This document shows positions 8,601-23,100 of a DNA stretch of 64,000 nucleotides, in pieces. Under the pieces are notes generated by a model, which searched no databases, was not told the origin of the DNA, and was given only the letters and a program-made list of their open reading frames with translations. This DNA comes from Mycteria americana (Eukaryota; Chordata; Aves; Ciconiiformes; Ciconiidae): assembly GCF_035582795.1 (NCBI RefSeq), contig NC_134366.1:1624501-1688500 (forward strand). Direction: 5' to 3'. Every line of letters begins with the position of its first letter. Positions within the stretch are counted from its first letter, which is position 1. The position numbers and the translations under genes were made by a program.

Positions 8601-11600
8601 AAGCTTTCCTCTCTTCTTTTTTGTCCCCCCTCCCGAGAAAATCAAATCAAAATACCTTGCAGCAGTTGCTTACTAAGCTTACAAGCCCTGAGGGTTGCTG
8701 CACAGCCTGCTCTGTCGTGGCTGCTCGCCTTTGAATTGCCGGCGCGTAGCTGAAACACCCGAACCCCAGCTTTTAGTCTGACCCACTCAGGCTTCGCTTG
8801 GTGCTTCTGAGGAACTGCGGCGTCAGGTTATTATTCGAGACCGTTTTTACTTCCTTGGGATAAGTCTGATCCGTGCAGGCTCAGCCAGGATGGTGGGTTT
8901 TTTGCTTTGTATGAGTGTTGTTAACCATTTCTGTGAGACCTGCAAATTGAAAGATCATCTCTCCCTGTTTTATACCCCCTAAAAATCTCAAACCAAGGAA
9001 AGCGAATCTGGAAAAAAACTCAGAGTATCCTGTTATCTAGAAGCCATTGGAGAGTCAAATAAAAAGGTGGTGGGAGCAGCCTCGAAGGTAAGCTTTCTGC
9101 TAGAGAACGCAGGAGAGGAAACACGCAGGGAAGTACCGTAGTCTTTAACGGGGCTGTGCACATTTTCTGCCAGCTTATGACATTTTAAAAAAAAAAAAAA
9201 TCTTTCTGAAGCTGGTCGCTTATATAACTGGCGTTTAGCTCATGTTTTCACTGCCACGTTCAATTAACAGGAAAACCCCACCAAGTTTTTGCAGGGAGCC
9301 TTGCGAAAGGTCACGCAGTGATGTAGGTCTTTTCAAGTTTAAGGTTGTTTTTTTTTTCTTGTTTTGTTTTAAGTAGCAAACGATTCCAGCTCCTGAGGTC
9401 CTGCCGTGGGGGAAAGCGGGGCCAGCCTTCTCCTAAATACACTGTACCGTGTATTGCAGACCTCTCCTGAAGGAAGGCATTTGTGGGCTTAAGGGCTGAA
9501 GAACGGGATTCTTCATATGGGTTTTATTTTTCAAAGGACTGAGTACAGACAGTAAAAGCTGCGTGAGTGTTGAACTGGTCCGTAGCGCTCTCTCTGCCCA
9601 AGGCTCGTTGTGCTGATGCTAATGATGGCGCTGAGGCTTTCTCCTTGCAGTGTTGGTGCGATAAAGCCCCAATTATCTGCTATGTCTTTTTTTTTCCGTG
9701 CCTAATGGCTGAAAATCAGATTAAAACATTCTGTTTGCATTTCTCAGGAACTTTTTTTTTTAGCTGAAGAAAAACTTTTGCTCAATTTAAGCTTTAGCTT
9801 AGCACGACTGCAGTGTCTGTAGTTTAACTGTTCCTGACTATTGCCTACCTATACATTTTGAAGCAAAATGGGAGGGCAAGGTCTCCTGAATCTGTTTGAT
9901 GCTCCCTGGCTGGAGGTGACTTCGTGTTTGCACACACCAAGGTCCTGCAAGCACTTGCCAGAGCAAGCTGGAGCAGTTTGACCAGCAGCGAGATATGCAA
10001 AACTATGGGTATTTTCAGGATGGAGACCTTACTGGCTGAGTTTTAATAGCACTTCGCAATTTTCCAGATTAAAAAAGGAACGCAGCGGCGTGGCGCTTCC
10101 CGTGAAAAGCTGAAAGCACTTGCACCACCTCGACTATAAAATTATTGTGCTCCAGATCGGATTGAAGCTTTTGGGGGGCTTTGTCTGCTTAATGGAGGGT
10201 TCAGTCCAAAATGGTGTTTGGAGCAGAAAGCGAGTCCTTGTCCTAGAGAAGAAGTCACGAGATAGCTCTGTTGATCGCTGCTGGCTGGTATAAGGGGAGC
10301 TGTCGTCCCTGCCTATCTGAAAACTTGAATTTTGTTGCAGGTCCTCTCCTTAATACACAAGAAGCCGTATTTCCATAACCACAGCTTTCTGCTGAGCAAG
10401 TTGATAATTAACTGTGGTTACTTGTATTTATGAAATGCTTGTCTGCAGGTTGCCCTTGAAACCGGTTCTCTGATGCATTCACATCTGCCCGGTTTGGAGT
10501 TAGACAAAGTCTTTGCTTGGGCTCGGTGTGTACCGCAGTTTCTCCTTTCTTCGAATCCCGTTAAAATCACCACGTAATGTCAGTTCTTCCAGCAGGCACG
10601 TCCTGTGATGTGTCTGTAAGCACCTTGTAAATCGGAGCTTGCATCTTAAAAATATTGAGGTCTGCAAAAGCTGAGCTGCTTTGGGAATCCATTCATGATA
10701 AGGAAAACTGTGCTGGTAAAAAAGGGTGGGAGAGGGGAGGGTCACGAGCCCTTTAGTTGGTTTAGGTATCCCAATATAGCGTGTGTGTCATCCACAAATG
10801 CTTTTGGCTTAGGGAAGAATTTTATTTTAGTTAAAAATATGTGTATATATATATATGTAGTAAAGGATTTGATAGGCTTTTCCTCTGGATAGCACCAGAG
10901 AAGCGAAGAAGTAGTGAAATAAAGAAGTACGTACGTTATCTTTCTTGCAAGGAGCTAAGTACTTTTCCCACAGCTACTTATTTTTAGCAATAGATATCCA
11001 AATAGAGGAACTGTCGTCTCGGATGCTGCTTGTAACCTGGGTCTGCTCCTTTGATCCAGCTGTTGAAATAATCTTGTGTGTGGCTGCTATTGAAATGAGA
11101 GGAAATACTTCATGGCTGCCGGTGGCGTGACGGGGCTGTGGCACGGTGCTGCTGGGTTAATTTGGATGACAGGGGAAAGGAGGGTGTTCAGAGGAAACTT
11201 CCCAATTTTGGCTTTGTGAGACTGCGAGCGGAGAGGTTTAAGGCGTGCTGGGTCACGCTGTCGTACGCTGAATGCAATTACAGTGTTGAGAGGAGCTTTG
11301 GATCCACTTCTTCCCTTTCCCTGCCGGTTTCTAGGGTTTCAGGGTGATTTCTTTCCCTTGTTTCTAAAATACAGCTCGCAGCCCCTGTAAAGACGAAGAG
11401 GCAGCAAAGTCCACCGCGTGCGGGGAGGATTTGGATGGCAGTAGGTTGGAGAGGGAAGGGCAGCTGGCAGCGTCGGACTCATCTGATGGAGCAGCTCTGC
11501 GCTAGGAAGACACGTGTAGCAATCCTTTTCTGTTTCGTTTGGCTCTGTGGTGGGCTGCTCTGTCCTGTCTGAGGCTCAGCAGTTCAGGAAGGATGGGCCA

Positions 11601-14600
11601 GCGTGGCAAGGAGATGTGGCAGAGTGGGAAAGGATGACCTGTGGGGAGATGTAAAGCAAATTGGACTGATTAAATGGAAGGCAGAGATAGGGGCATGATA
11701 AGCACCAGAAGTCCTCAACGCTAGTCCCGTTTGAGCCGTGACATCCTTTCCTCTCCTGCATGGCTGTCACCTCCCCGTCCCTCACCCACTGCACGTGCTT
11801 CTGAACTGTCAGGGCTGCTCCCGGGATGTTTGGGTTGCTGTTCCTTAGGCCAAGGCTAGTACAAGCAGATGCTTTAGGCAGAGCCAGCTTGTCTTAGACC
11901 CTCTTTTTCATATTGCTTTTTGCCATTCGCAGCAGGCACCGTTGGTGCTTTGTCAGAGTGCCAGTGGAGCAGCTCAGCAGAAGCTGGTACTTGGAGGCAA
12001 AATCTTTGAAAAGACCATGCGGATGTTTTCCCTCTTTTTTTAGTATGAAACCACAGTGATCTAATAAATCCTGTCGGGAGCCCCATGCCTATCTTGTAAA
12101 TAGAGGGTTAACTTTCCTAGGAGAAACCAGCAAAAAGTTTGAGGTCTGATTTTCCTGATGCTCATTAATCTTGACTTACTTTTGCATCGCCATGGTAATG
12201 GACAGAGGGTTTTTACATAATTTTTCTCTTTTCATCTCTACCCATAAAAAAAGATTAAGCGCTCCTTTTCAACCCAAACTAGACAGTGCTAAAACCTTGG
12301 CTCCTTTAATCTACCGCTCGGTAGTCCCAGCTGTGCTGTCTGGGTTGCCTTTTTGCTGGAGCTTTTGAACGGGCTCCCTGGAAATAATAAGTGCCATGAA
12401 GCTTCTTTTCATCTGTCGCTGATAGCATGCCCGTGCCGAAGGAGCAGGAGCTCCAAAGGGTAACGCAGAGTCAGAGGGATGAGCTGTGGTAGCGACAGGA
12501 GATACGGATGCTGTGTGAGCTCTCCGTTGGGGAAATCTTGTTTAACCTTCAAATTGATAAACTTGTCTCTATAACTACTTGTTCTTTAGGTTATTTAAAT
12601 TACCTGTTGTGGGTAGCTTTTTATTTTTTTAACAGAGAAACTCTGTTTTCCCAAGGATGCCAGGCTGGTGGGATTGCGTCTCTCCTCCCTGGCCTCGTTG
12701 CTGGCCTCGTTGACCGGTTTCGTGCCGGAGTGATGGAGGGTGGGCACTCTGTAGCTACGAGGCCCCTATGAGCTTCAGGAAAAGATGCTGGATATAGAAG
12801 GAGGCTTTTTTTTACCACCCTACTGAAAGATTCAGTGTGAGCTCAGCTGTTACCAGCTATCAGGGAACCAATTTGGGAGATTTGTTGTGAAGTTTCACTG
12901 TGGAAAATGTTTTGATTGGAGCCTCCTGCTTTATGAAACCTTGGAGAGCTTACCCAGGAGTCAAATTTGTAGGAAAGCAGGCCTGAACCTACAGCAATTC
13001 CTGCAGAAATTTCACTTGGCATCTCTTCTTGAAGGAAATGCACGATGGTTATTACTGGGAAGGCAATATCAGCGTGGTCCTGAGCACTTTGTCTTTGTAA
13101 ATTGTGGTTAAATTCAAGAAGGTGTTTGTTGAACAAGAACAATATAGTTAAAGGTTGATTTGAAGCTTTTCTTCCCATGTAAGTGTTTGATTCCCTTTCA
13201 CATTCAATTTTTGAAGCTTTTAAAAGCTTTTCCTTTATTCGGATTTGCTTCTATTTCCTTTGACAACTCACAGCATCTTTTTGTTTTTTAACTAGGGCTC
13301 GACATTTGTTTTCCTGATGCCCTTAGTTCCATAAATACAGCAAGCGCAAATCATCCCGCTCCTCAGATCTTCTAGTGTAAAGCATTGATCGTTTCAAGGG
13401 TAATGTATTTTCATCTGGAAGAAAGAAATTTGACGTACAAATGCTGACAGGGAAAAGCAGCGTATACGTGAACTTTCAGACTTGCTCCTTAAGCTGCAAA
13501 CGTGGTGCAGAAATGGGGATCCAAAGCTGATCTCAGCAGCAAATGCGTTCCCGAGTGGATTTAGGACAGCCACAAAGGATGTTGTTAATAAGCAAAAATC
13601 AAGTGACCTTTAGCAGTGTGATGGGAGGCAGCGAAGAGCAGCAAAGCACCTTGAAGGTGTAAGCAAGGCTGGTGGGGAAGATGATGTGAAGCATCTAAGA
13701 CCGGAGGTCGTTTGCCGAAAGTTAGGGACAAGCTGAAATAAGAAAATCTATTCTGTAAATATCTACATTTCACCTGTTTCTTGCAGCTATCGCAATTGTT
13801 TGAGCTTGTTCAGCCCTTATGACGAGGCATACTACTCTTCTTTTCCCTTGATTCTGCTATTGTTCCTGTGTCTTTTGGGATGCAAATGGATTTGTGCCAA
13901 AAAATGTGCCAGCTTCAGGTTATTCCCACGGCTTTGCGCGAAACAAGGCACAGAAGTAAACAACAGGAATGCCTGTGGGTTCGTGGAGAAACTCGTCTTA
14001 GGCCCTGGGTTATATCCTCACCTGTGCTGCAAAATTCCAGGTTGCTTGGGACTGCTGGGGATTTTGTGCCAAGGTGAGTGTTGGTGGCACTGAAAAGAGG
14101 CAAAAAGTAGATGCCTGCTCAGGTTCTCTGTCAGATCAGCTTAAGAAGAGCTCTCCCAAAATGTTTAGTTGTATCTAGGTGTAAAAAATAATACGAGAGA
14201 CTAATAAGTAAAACAAATAATGTGATCTCTGCTTTGAAATGCCATGAAACTGGCAAAGTATAAAGCGGCTTAATAAGCATCCTTTGTCTGTAGTGTTTGA
14301 GTTTCCAAGGGAGTAGAGCAGATGGCTGTGCTGTTGGCTTCTGTGGAAGTGCTTGTTGTAGGCATGTATTTCAGTATTGTCCATATAATATAAGTGCGCA
14401 TATATGTATGCATCAGTTCCTGCATTCAGATTCCACCTTCTCCTTCCTTGCAGCCTTCCCTCGCTTTCTCCACTCGTAAAGTGGATGGTATAGTACTTTT
14501 TCTGTGACTTGGGGAGGAAAGGTTGTATGGAAGAAAGCCCCTGGTGTGAAAATAGTATTTAGCGTTTACAATCGTAGACAGACCTTATTGTGCAGGCATG

Positions 14601-14870
14601 TTCTGGATGTACAGGCTTTCTTTTTCCTTTTGCACTTGGCTTTGCTGCTATTAAATTCTGGGACAGCGTTTGATTGCTGTAGCTAAATAACAGGATCCGC
14701 TACCAGGTAATTTCCCAGAAAAAGACCTGGGTATTCCTCTCCTTTTAAAATAGAATATCTGGCGGCTCAAGGGGATGCTGCTTGTTTTCCAAAAGCGTCC
14801 GTCAGCAAAACCGAGGTGGAGATCATTGTGCAGGCTCAGCCCCTGCTCGGCTGCCGTGCCGATGTGCGAG
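5661..14870 (+). other. CCDC12: CCDC12 intron 1, block with no recognised feature
   Basis: Ordinary intronic sequence of moderate GC. It has scattered T-runs and a TA-rich microsatellite at about 10839-10856. No exon homologous to CCDC12, no CR1 and no RNA gene was recognised. A 186-codon plus frame at 7738-8298 ends around an AATAAA (8281-8286); its sequence resembles no family I know and I treat it as chance. Confidence 0.6.
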
Positions 14871-15470
14871 CTCACCTGAGCAGGGGAGATACCTTTCTCC
14901 GCACCGAGCCTTCGTAATGCAATAACCTAACGAGCCTAATAGCCGCGTAGCTGTTTCTCCTGCTCTGTTGGCCCAAAAGCCTTGAACGAGGCAAAAAAGC
15001 AGGAGCCTTCCCCCTCCGAGGCTGTACGACCTTTAGGCTGTGTTTGTGCGGGGAGGAAGGGTCTCCCACCTGCTCCTTCGCTCTGCGTCCCTGCGCCGGC
15101 ACTGAAGCTCTCGCGGCTGTGTCGTGCATCACGTCGGAAAAAATTGCTTTGGCTGCAGCCCAACCTTTTGTTTAACATTGCTTTCGCTTTGCAGCCAGAT
15201 CGCTTCCCTGCTTCTCCACGCCTGTCCGTGCTGGCAAGAGAGGTAGGAGGGGGAGGAAGGTCACGGCGCTGCTCGTTTCCTTTGCAGCGTAGCTCTGCGC
15301 CGCGTTTTCCTGCCATCGCTGCGGTTGAGGAGCCTTTCCGCCCATTTTCGTGGCTGTTCCAAAGAGTCGGTCAGTCTGCAAACGCTGTCGGACTCTGGCC
15401 GAAGCAACCGAACCGTTTCTCCATCTGAAGGCCAGTTTGTGGCACGGCGGCTTGGCTCGCTGCCGTCCTC
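14871..15470. other. CpG-enriched patch inside CCDC12 intron 1
   Basis: Compared with its flanks this stretch has noticeably more CpG and GCGC words and open frames on both strands (148 codons plus at 14982-15428; 126 minus at 14936-15316). No protein family was recognised. It could be an orphan CpG island, that is an enhancer or alternative promoter, but no core promoter motif was found. Confidence 0.3.
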
Positions 15471-16198
15471 AGATGTGTGTGTTTTCTGCTTAGTTTTTAT
15501 TTTGGTGGAGCAAAGCAGCCTTGAATTCCTGAAAGCAAAGTACCAAGCGGCTGAGAAAACAGTTGCTGTGGAAACAGAGCGTAGTAAAGTTATTACAGAG
15601 AGAATAAAACGCACACTTAGGGCTACAAAGGCTTCATTTCTATTCGGGCTTTATTAGGAAAGTAATAAACTATCGCAGCGGTGCTCAAATGGCTGGAGAG
15701 GGAAGCCTGCAGACAAAATGATTGTGCTTCCACCAGCAAGGCACAAATACAGGCGCAGTGGGTGGCCGGGAGCGGTCGGTCGTCTAACCTTGGGAAATGT
15801 TCCTCGAGGCGCTTCTCTACAATGCCACCCCATGAAGGTTGTTGACTTTGAGACAAGAGGGTCCTCCAGAGCCGTGTTGGTGTACCCGGGGTCTGGGGTG
15901 ACGGGACCTGGGCATCCCTGGGGTGACGGAGCTTGGGCATCCCTGGGGTGATGGGGAAGATGGGGTCAAGGGGGCTTGGGCGTTAATTTGGATCTGGAGT
16001 TTGCTGGAGATCTGGGGTGTTTCTTGGTGCCTGCGGCGAGGTCCTTGGCCAGGCAGGCTCTGGCATTGCGTTGCCTGATTGGAATCCGCAGGGAAAACTG
16101 TTGATAGTAAAACTTGAAAAGCAGTATATTCTTGAACACTCATTTTGTTTGTCTTGTGGGCAGCTCTGGCTTGGAAGCTGATTGTGTGAAATATGTTC

Positions 16199-16221
16199 TT
16201 TTTTTTTTTTTTTTTTTTTTT
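16199..16221. repeat. T homopolymer (23 nt)
   Basis: A run of 23 T in CCDC12 intron 1, preceded by ATGTTC. It is the longest T-run in the window. Confidence 0.85.
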
Positions 16222-19200
16222 GTTAAGCTCTGGAAATCTTTTGTGACCCTGTGGTTAGGAAAGGCTGGGAAATAAGGTCTGGGAGTAGAGGAGTGCCAAC
16301 AGATAATTAGTTAAAACAGCGCTGTACACCACACAAATAAACGGTGGGAGTAAAAGCGTGCAGGTGAATAGTGTTTTGTCCGTACATCGCTGATGGGAGT
16401 CCTGTGAAATCAGGAGCTACGCTTGCCTTTGTAGGAAGGTGGGTCTCTCTGTTTCCCTTAGGGATGTGCAAGGTTTGGCGGTTACAGTCAAGACTCAAAT
16501 TCACGTCTGCTTATTCGCAGCTCCTTGGAATCACTGGGAGCAGTGACAGTCACAGCTGTCTCCTCCACGCGCTGTTTGACAGGTTTTGTGCAAGGGAGCC
16601 AAATACATACAAGTATTTTGCTGTAGTTCCCAAGATGCTGTCATGCAGCCAACGCTACTGGGGAAGAAAGCGATCCTGCTTGTTCCCTGCTTTTGCCGCC
16701 TTCCCTCCCGTGAGCTGAGGTTAAAACAAACGGAGCCAGGTTAAAACTAACCCAGGAGGAAAAAGGAAACGCTTGGTTTCTCTCTGCTTCAATTCCTGGA
16801 TCTGGTTCACCGGGAGACCTTGCGAAAGGAGGGGTGGGGAGGAGGGTGATGGCCAGATCTTTGTTTTAAGTGCTGACTTTCGTGCATCTGTGAAACTGTG
16901 GCTGTAGGCTGGAGTTTAACAAGCTTTTACACCTGTCTGAGTTGATCCTACTGCAGCCGCATCCTGCCTGTAGCTGCCTGTGCTGGCATGTGTTTGACCC
17001 TGCCGTGAACTGGTTCAGGAAGCTAACTGGCTTTTATTTTTATTTTTTTCTTTTTAATGTTTTTTTTTTCCCTTTTGTTTGGTTGGTTTGGTTTAACTTT
17101 TGTGGGAGGGTAAGTCCTTGAAGTGGTTTCCCACGGGGCGAGGTGAAGCGCTGGCGATGGGAAGGTGTGGCTGGTGGGGATGGACGGAGGATGGGGATGC
17201 AGGGGGGCTCTGGCACGGCTACCTTGGAGGGACAGGGGACAGGCTGCAGGATGGCAGTGCCAGCGAGGCCAACCTGAAAGGAGGCTTCTCACCGAGCCAG
17301 GGCTAGGGCTGACAAACTGGGAAGCTAAGTGAGATATATTTATTTTTAAGCCCGTGACAGCCAGTGCCCAGGTATAAATAATGGAGCGTGATGGGATTAT
17401 TTTGAGTAACAACACACGGAGCTGGCACAGAGGCATCTGGGATAATTGATTTAATGAATTTGAAAGGCACTCGAGACTGAGGTTTTCCAGCAAGTGCTCT
17501 CTGCGGTGCAGTGCTCCTGTTCATCCTTGGGAGATGCTGGACTCCCCCAAACTTGCTTTTCTTCAGTGCACCCACCTGCGTTGCTCTGACACAGCTCCGG
17601 ACCCCCAGCTCTCGAGGGGCGGCTGGTCTTGCCATCTCTTGCAGATGGATAAAGTGCAGCACGGAGGCTGATGACCTGCTATGAGTCAGGCAGGGATCTG
17701 CAGAGCTGCTGAGACCCAGGGATGCTGGGGGAATCCCTCCCATCCTGAAACCAGCAGCAATTAGTAACAGTGGCACAAAAGCTTTTCAATCTCTTAACTC
17801 TCGCCTCTCCAAAAGACGGCGGTGAGAGAATGACATAATTGACCTCGTCGGCAAAATGCATCCAATGCCGTGTGGTCGGGATTACTCGGCACAGTCGTAG
17901 AACAGATGGATGGGTGATACATTTTGTTCCGCACAATTTGAGTGTTAATCGGGCTGTGCTTGGTTTTGGGAATCCCTGTGTGCTCGTTCCCTCCTGTGGA
18001 CTGACACTTCGATGCAGGTGGAAGAGGAGCCTTTCTCCCTTCCCATCTAATTTCTGGGTGTTTGTATCCATGCGAGGAATTTGGAGACAAGGCCAGCAAA
18101 AGCTGCATTTTGCCTTTTTTCGAGGGAACAGGCAGGACTTGTTTTTTCCCCTCACAAAACAACGTTATTCTCCTTCCTGCCTTAGAGCTGTTGCAGAGAG
18201 GTAGAAATTAGACCCAACTACGGGAAAACATGCTTGTTGGAGCTGTGGCGTGCATCCTTGTGGGTACATCCGAGCTCATCCCGCTCCATACGGCGAGGCA
18301 CCGCTGCTTCTCTTCCCGATGGGGACATCACCGCGTGAGCATTCAGACCACGATGGTCTTCCCTGGAGGTACCTGCAGCAGTTCCCCCTCTGGTGATGGG
18401 GAATTCAGCCTTTCTCCAGGCAGTTTCCCAAGGAGACAAGTAGCTGAGGTTCTTGCTGACCTCTTCTTGAAGAACTCTAAATGCTCTCTCCTGTTAGCTG
18501 TCTACTTTGTTTTGCCTATTTTCCATGTCGGATACTTATACAATTTCCATGCGTTTTGCTCGAGGCCGTGTTTGCTGCTGGCTCCATCAGCTGAATTGTT
18601 GGTGTGCTGCTACAGTACTGCAAGGGTTTCAGCATCTCATGTGGTGTCTGAACAATTAAACATTTCAAAAGGTTTTCAGAGTCATTTAAAAAAACCCCAA
18701 AACAAAAAAACCCAAAACACGCCCCCCCCCCATTAAAAATGGAGACACACCAATATAGGGGACCACTCATATTTGGTGCTTTTTGAAAAAATCAGTGCAG
18801 AGCTCAGCTTTTGAGCACTTTATTCTGTTGTCTTCTGTAAGTTTCAAGCTCTTTGCAAAAGTGAATATTAACGCTGTCCTGCTGTAAAACAAGTCTGAAG
18901 CAGGTCAGGACTTGGGGTTCGAGCACCGGGCAGAGACCTTGGTCATTGCCCAGCTTGATGAACTAAAGATAGGAAGTTTGAGTGAAAATATTTGTTCCTT
19001 ATCCAAAAAACATGAGGCCCTGAACTGAATTTTCAACCCGACCCTGCACTGTTAGCTGAGGCTCGGCTGACGCTTTGCGGTGGGTGTAGGTGGCTTGGCA
19101 CTGCCCCTCTCCTGCCAGCCACCGCAGCCCGGCGGAGGATTGCGGCGTACGGAGAAGGAAAGGTTCAAAGGCGGCTTTGTGTCCGTATTTCTGCGAGGAG

Positions 19201-20118
19201 CTATTTTGTTTTTGCAATTAAGCGTTTTGTTCTCGGCCAGTTTGGTGCATGTCTTGAGAGTCCCCCGTGGCCGTGACCTTGTGTGAATCACAGAAGAGAG
19301 AAACTGCAGTTATTAACGCCCCGTCTCCCTGCGACGCCCAGTTACTTTGGTGCTGGATTGTAAATACCTGGGTTGCACCGTTTGTGAAATTGTTGAGTTA
19401 TTTGCCAAGCCTGCGTCTTCATTTAGCCTCATGGCATCCCTCTCGGGTGGTTTTGAACCACCCCAGTTTCATGGATGGGGAAATTAAAATCTCGTTGTTG
19501 AAATAACGTGTGTCTTAAAAAGCCTGAATGAGCGGCTGCGTGTTGCCGGGCCATCCTTTCGCTATACGAGCGTAAGGTTGCTGTTAGTTATAGAGGAATG
19601 TTCTCTAAAAGTTTAGTTCCCTTGTAGCCTCCAAGCAAATAATTTATAATACTAACAAAGATGGGATGGTCCTGGCGATCTCCATCAGTAAGCAAGTTTC
19701 CCCAGCATCTTTCTGCCTGGGAGAACAAAGTCAAATGCAAAAAAGCAAAGGAAAATCCATGGCAGGGTAGCTGGGGAGCGGCGGCCGTGCTGCTGCACGG
19801 CCGGCTGGCGTTGCTTTTCAACGGGCTTTTTTGTTTAATTTATGAAGAGGAAAAAGAGACCTTCAGAAAATAGGTTAATCATCAGCTCCAAAAATGCAGA
19901 GTTAGGTTTGTCTTGCGCCCAAGCGGCACTGCTTAATTAGCGCGGGTGAAGCTGCGATTAAATTTGTGAAACTCTGGGTAGTTTATCTAACTTTTTTTGT
20001 TATATAAATATAGGATTGGGAGGATTCGCGCATGGAGCTTCTTGGCTACAGCAAACCTTTACCATGTCAGCAAGCTCTGGGTGTGTAAACACAAACTTCA
20101 TTGTAGTCTCTCTCTCTT

Positions 20119-20145
20119 CCCCCCCCCCCCCCCCCTTTTTTTTTT
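20119..20145. repeat. C17-T10 pyrimidine junction tract
   Basis: Seventeen C (20119-20135) pass directly into ten T (20136-20145), after a CT-rich lead-in. The same type of C-run to T-run junction recurs at 28092-28117 and 3917-3941. Confidence 0.85.
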
Positions 20146-23100
20146 CCCCTCCTTCCTTGGAGAAATGAAACTGGCCATGTGTAGCATTTGGTTTTGTTTC
20201 TGCTTTTATCCGAGAGCAACAGAGGTGACATATTAACTCACTGAAATGCCTCTCAAATCCAACCAAGCCAGCCTGGCCCTCTCTTCCTTCCCACCCCAGA
20301 AGAGAACAAGAAGATAACTGGAACATTGTCCCTGTCAGCTAAAGGCAGTGGTGGCTTCTTGGCCTGAATATAACTAAGAGGTGTTTTTTTTAAACTTGTT
20401 TTTTTTGTTTTTCCTGGACAGTAGAAAGGAATTATGTGACTTAGTGAAGAAGATGTGGTGGGGGTTAAAACAGGCACACTGTTTCTCTGGAACAGACAGA
20501 ATTAATTCTTGAGTTAAAACCCCTTTTTTGGTAGAGATTCAGCTGATTCCTGAGTGTTGTGTCCTGTAAATCAACAGCTTTTATTGGAGGATGGGATGAC
20601 TCTTGCAAGCACATTAACCTGTCAAATAAAGACGTTTTGTTGTTGGCAGAACAAGCTGTAATGGTCTGCTCTGCCTGCTGCCAGCCCCGCTTTTTCAGAA
20701 GGGCTGGCTGTATCTTCTCGAACGTGTCGGGGCTCTGAACGCAGGGCTACAAAACCCATAAAACTTTCCATCGCTGATACCGGTACTCGTATTAGCGGGT
20801 GTTAGGGAGCGATGCTTTACTGCCCATCTTCAAACCCATTTGCCGTTTCAAGGATGGACGGTCCTCCTGCGTCTTTGCAGACTAGGAGTTGAGTAGTCCC
20901 TCACGGGCATTTGCTCCGTTTCAGGCAGTGGCTCTGGTTGGGCATATTTCCTTTGGAGAAACGATTTCAGACTCAGACCTCAGAAAAGCACACATCAAAT
21001 GTTAATTATTTGATGCTTCTGCAAATCGGCAGCTCCGTCCGTTCTCCTTCGACGTGCAAGCCTTTCCCTGCCAGCGCGGTGGGGCTCCCCGCTGCTTCCC
21101 ACCGAAGGGTTGCGGTGGTATTTCTCAGCAGCGTGCCGTGGCTTCGCACCAGGGCCGTGTCTTCGCTGCGGAGGGTGAGTTCACGTGAAGGAAAGCTTCG
21201 TGCTAATGTTTTGCATTAATAGGGAGGATTACTGGAGATGCTTGGCACAGGGATTGGGAGAGGACTTGTCATACGCACCAGATTTGAGGGCAGTGGCAGA
21301 GCACCTCGAACAACCAGCAAGAGCACCTCTAATAATCACCTAATGTGAGCGACACCAGTGCATGCACATGTCCATCGTTAACAAAATTGGTAACGATGTT
21401 GGAGCAGCATCTTGTGCTGATGCAAACTGCAATGACTGGATCAGTGTCGTGAAAAATCCTGGGGTGAAGATGGAGAATGAAATGTAATCTTATTTAGGAG
21501 CCCGAGAAAAATGGTAAGAATTTGTCTGAAATGGGTGATACCAAGGAAATTTGGCATGAAACGGTCGTCTTCGTTAGTCTGTTGGGCAAAGCTGTTAGAG
21601 GGAACCGGTAGACTACGTGTGCACAGGGGTTCAGCCAACTTCCCCCAATGCTCTTGCTCTGTGTAGCTTAGATTTTGCTTTAACAATGTCCCACGTGGAA
21701 ACGAGTTAGCGATGTTTCTGCTGTATCGGGATGGAGAAGCTTATCCATGGCTTTTCTAGCTCTTCGTTGCCTGAAAAGGTGGTCTGGCTTTGAAATGTCT
21801 TGTTCTTCCTGCTCAGAAGTGCCTACTTCTTCCCCCTCAAACTTTCTGCATCTCATACGTGCGTTCACGTATGCAGTTTCTTCAACAAAAAGTTTGTAGT
21901 TCTGATCTCGGGGAATATTTGTGCCACTGATTTCACCAGGGGACAGCAACTTGGTGCCAGAAACGTTCTCCAGTCTTTGCTGTTTAACAGCAGTGTTTGC
22001 GATGCAAACATACAGGTTCTGAAATCGTGATAATAGGTATATTTAAACCAGCAAACCACAGCCACTTAAGAGTCATTTTGGGTTATTTGAAGGGAAGAAA
22101 TATTTGTGTTTGTTTACTATATAAACACCACCATTATTAAAAAAAGATAGTATTAAAAATACCTTTCCTTTTGGAAATGCGAGGTTGTTTTTTGGAGGCA
22201 CGGATATAAACCAGGGTGTTTAATTTTCAGAGGCAGTTTTGTTCCTTGTGTTTGTTTCTTATGGGAAGTCACGCTGTTCGGGCGCTGATTTAACCATTTC
22301 CATAGTAACCAGCTACGACTGAACCAGGATTAGGACTTCAATAAGGAATAAGCAGCAGGGACAGAGAAGTTCCGGCCCTTAAAATCATGTTTTTATGCAA
22401 TTACCACAAGGGTTGCTATAAGCAAATGGATTCCAAGCAGCTTTTGAAAAATATCGGTGGATCTCGGGTACTGAGTATACTTTAATGATGTTTTTATGTT
22501 CAGAACTTTTTGCTGTAAAATTTTATGATAAGATCCTTTTTTTTTTTTTTGGCTACTTAGAGAATTGAAACTTCATTGGTTTTAAAACATGCTTTATTGC
22601 TAATTTGGCTACTCGGTGACATTTCATGACTTAGCTTTTTCCATTCTGGCATTAAATGTCTTGAAAGAGCAGCGAGGTAGGAGCAGGGCTGCACAGCGGT
22701 GCCTTGCCAGACTTCAAGGACATCTAAGCTTAAATCTTGGCCAAGCAGGAAGCAAAAAGTACTAGTACGTGCCACGCTTGGACCAAGGCACCGTAACTCT
22801 GTCCTCACCTCGTAGCTGACCTGACCGCCACGTATGCTTCACTACAAAGAAATACCAAAGAAAATGGTGAATGGTAACCACCAAACAAGGTGAATACTCG
22901 TTACCTGGATGAAGTTGCGTAGAAAATCAGACTATATGACCTGGGAGCTTCCCGGTTATCGGAGATATGAGGACAGGCTGTTGTATGGGCTGCTCTTCTT
23001 GCCGATTCGAACGCTAGCACTTTGCCTTGCATGGGCTCCCCGGGGCTGGCTCTTGGCAGCCAGTAAGTGGGAATAGAGGCAGCTACAGCTTGGCTGGTAG

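Noticed and set aside
23000-23075. tRNA-like T-arm on the minus strand (CGTTCGAATCG)
   Set aside because: No A-box, acceptor stem or anticodon arm can be drawn from the sequence upstream.
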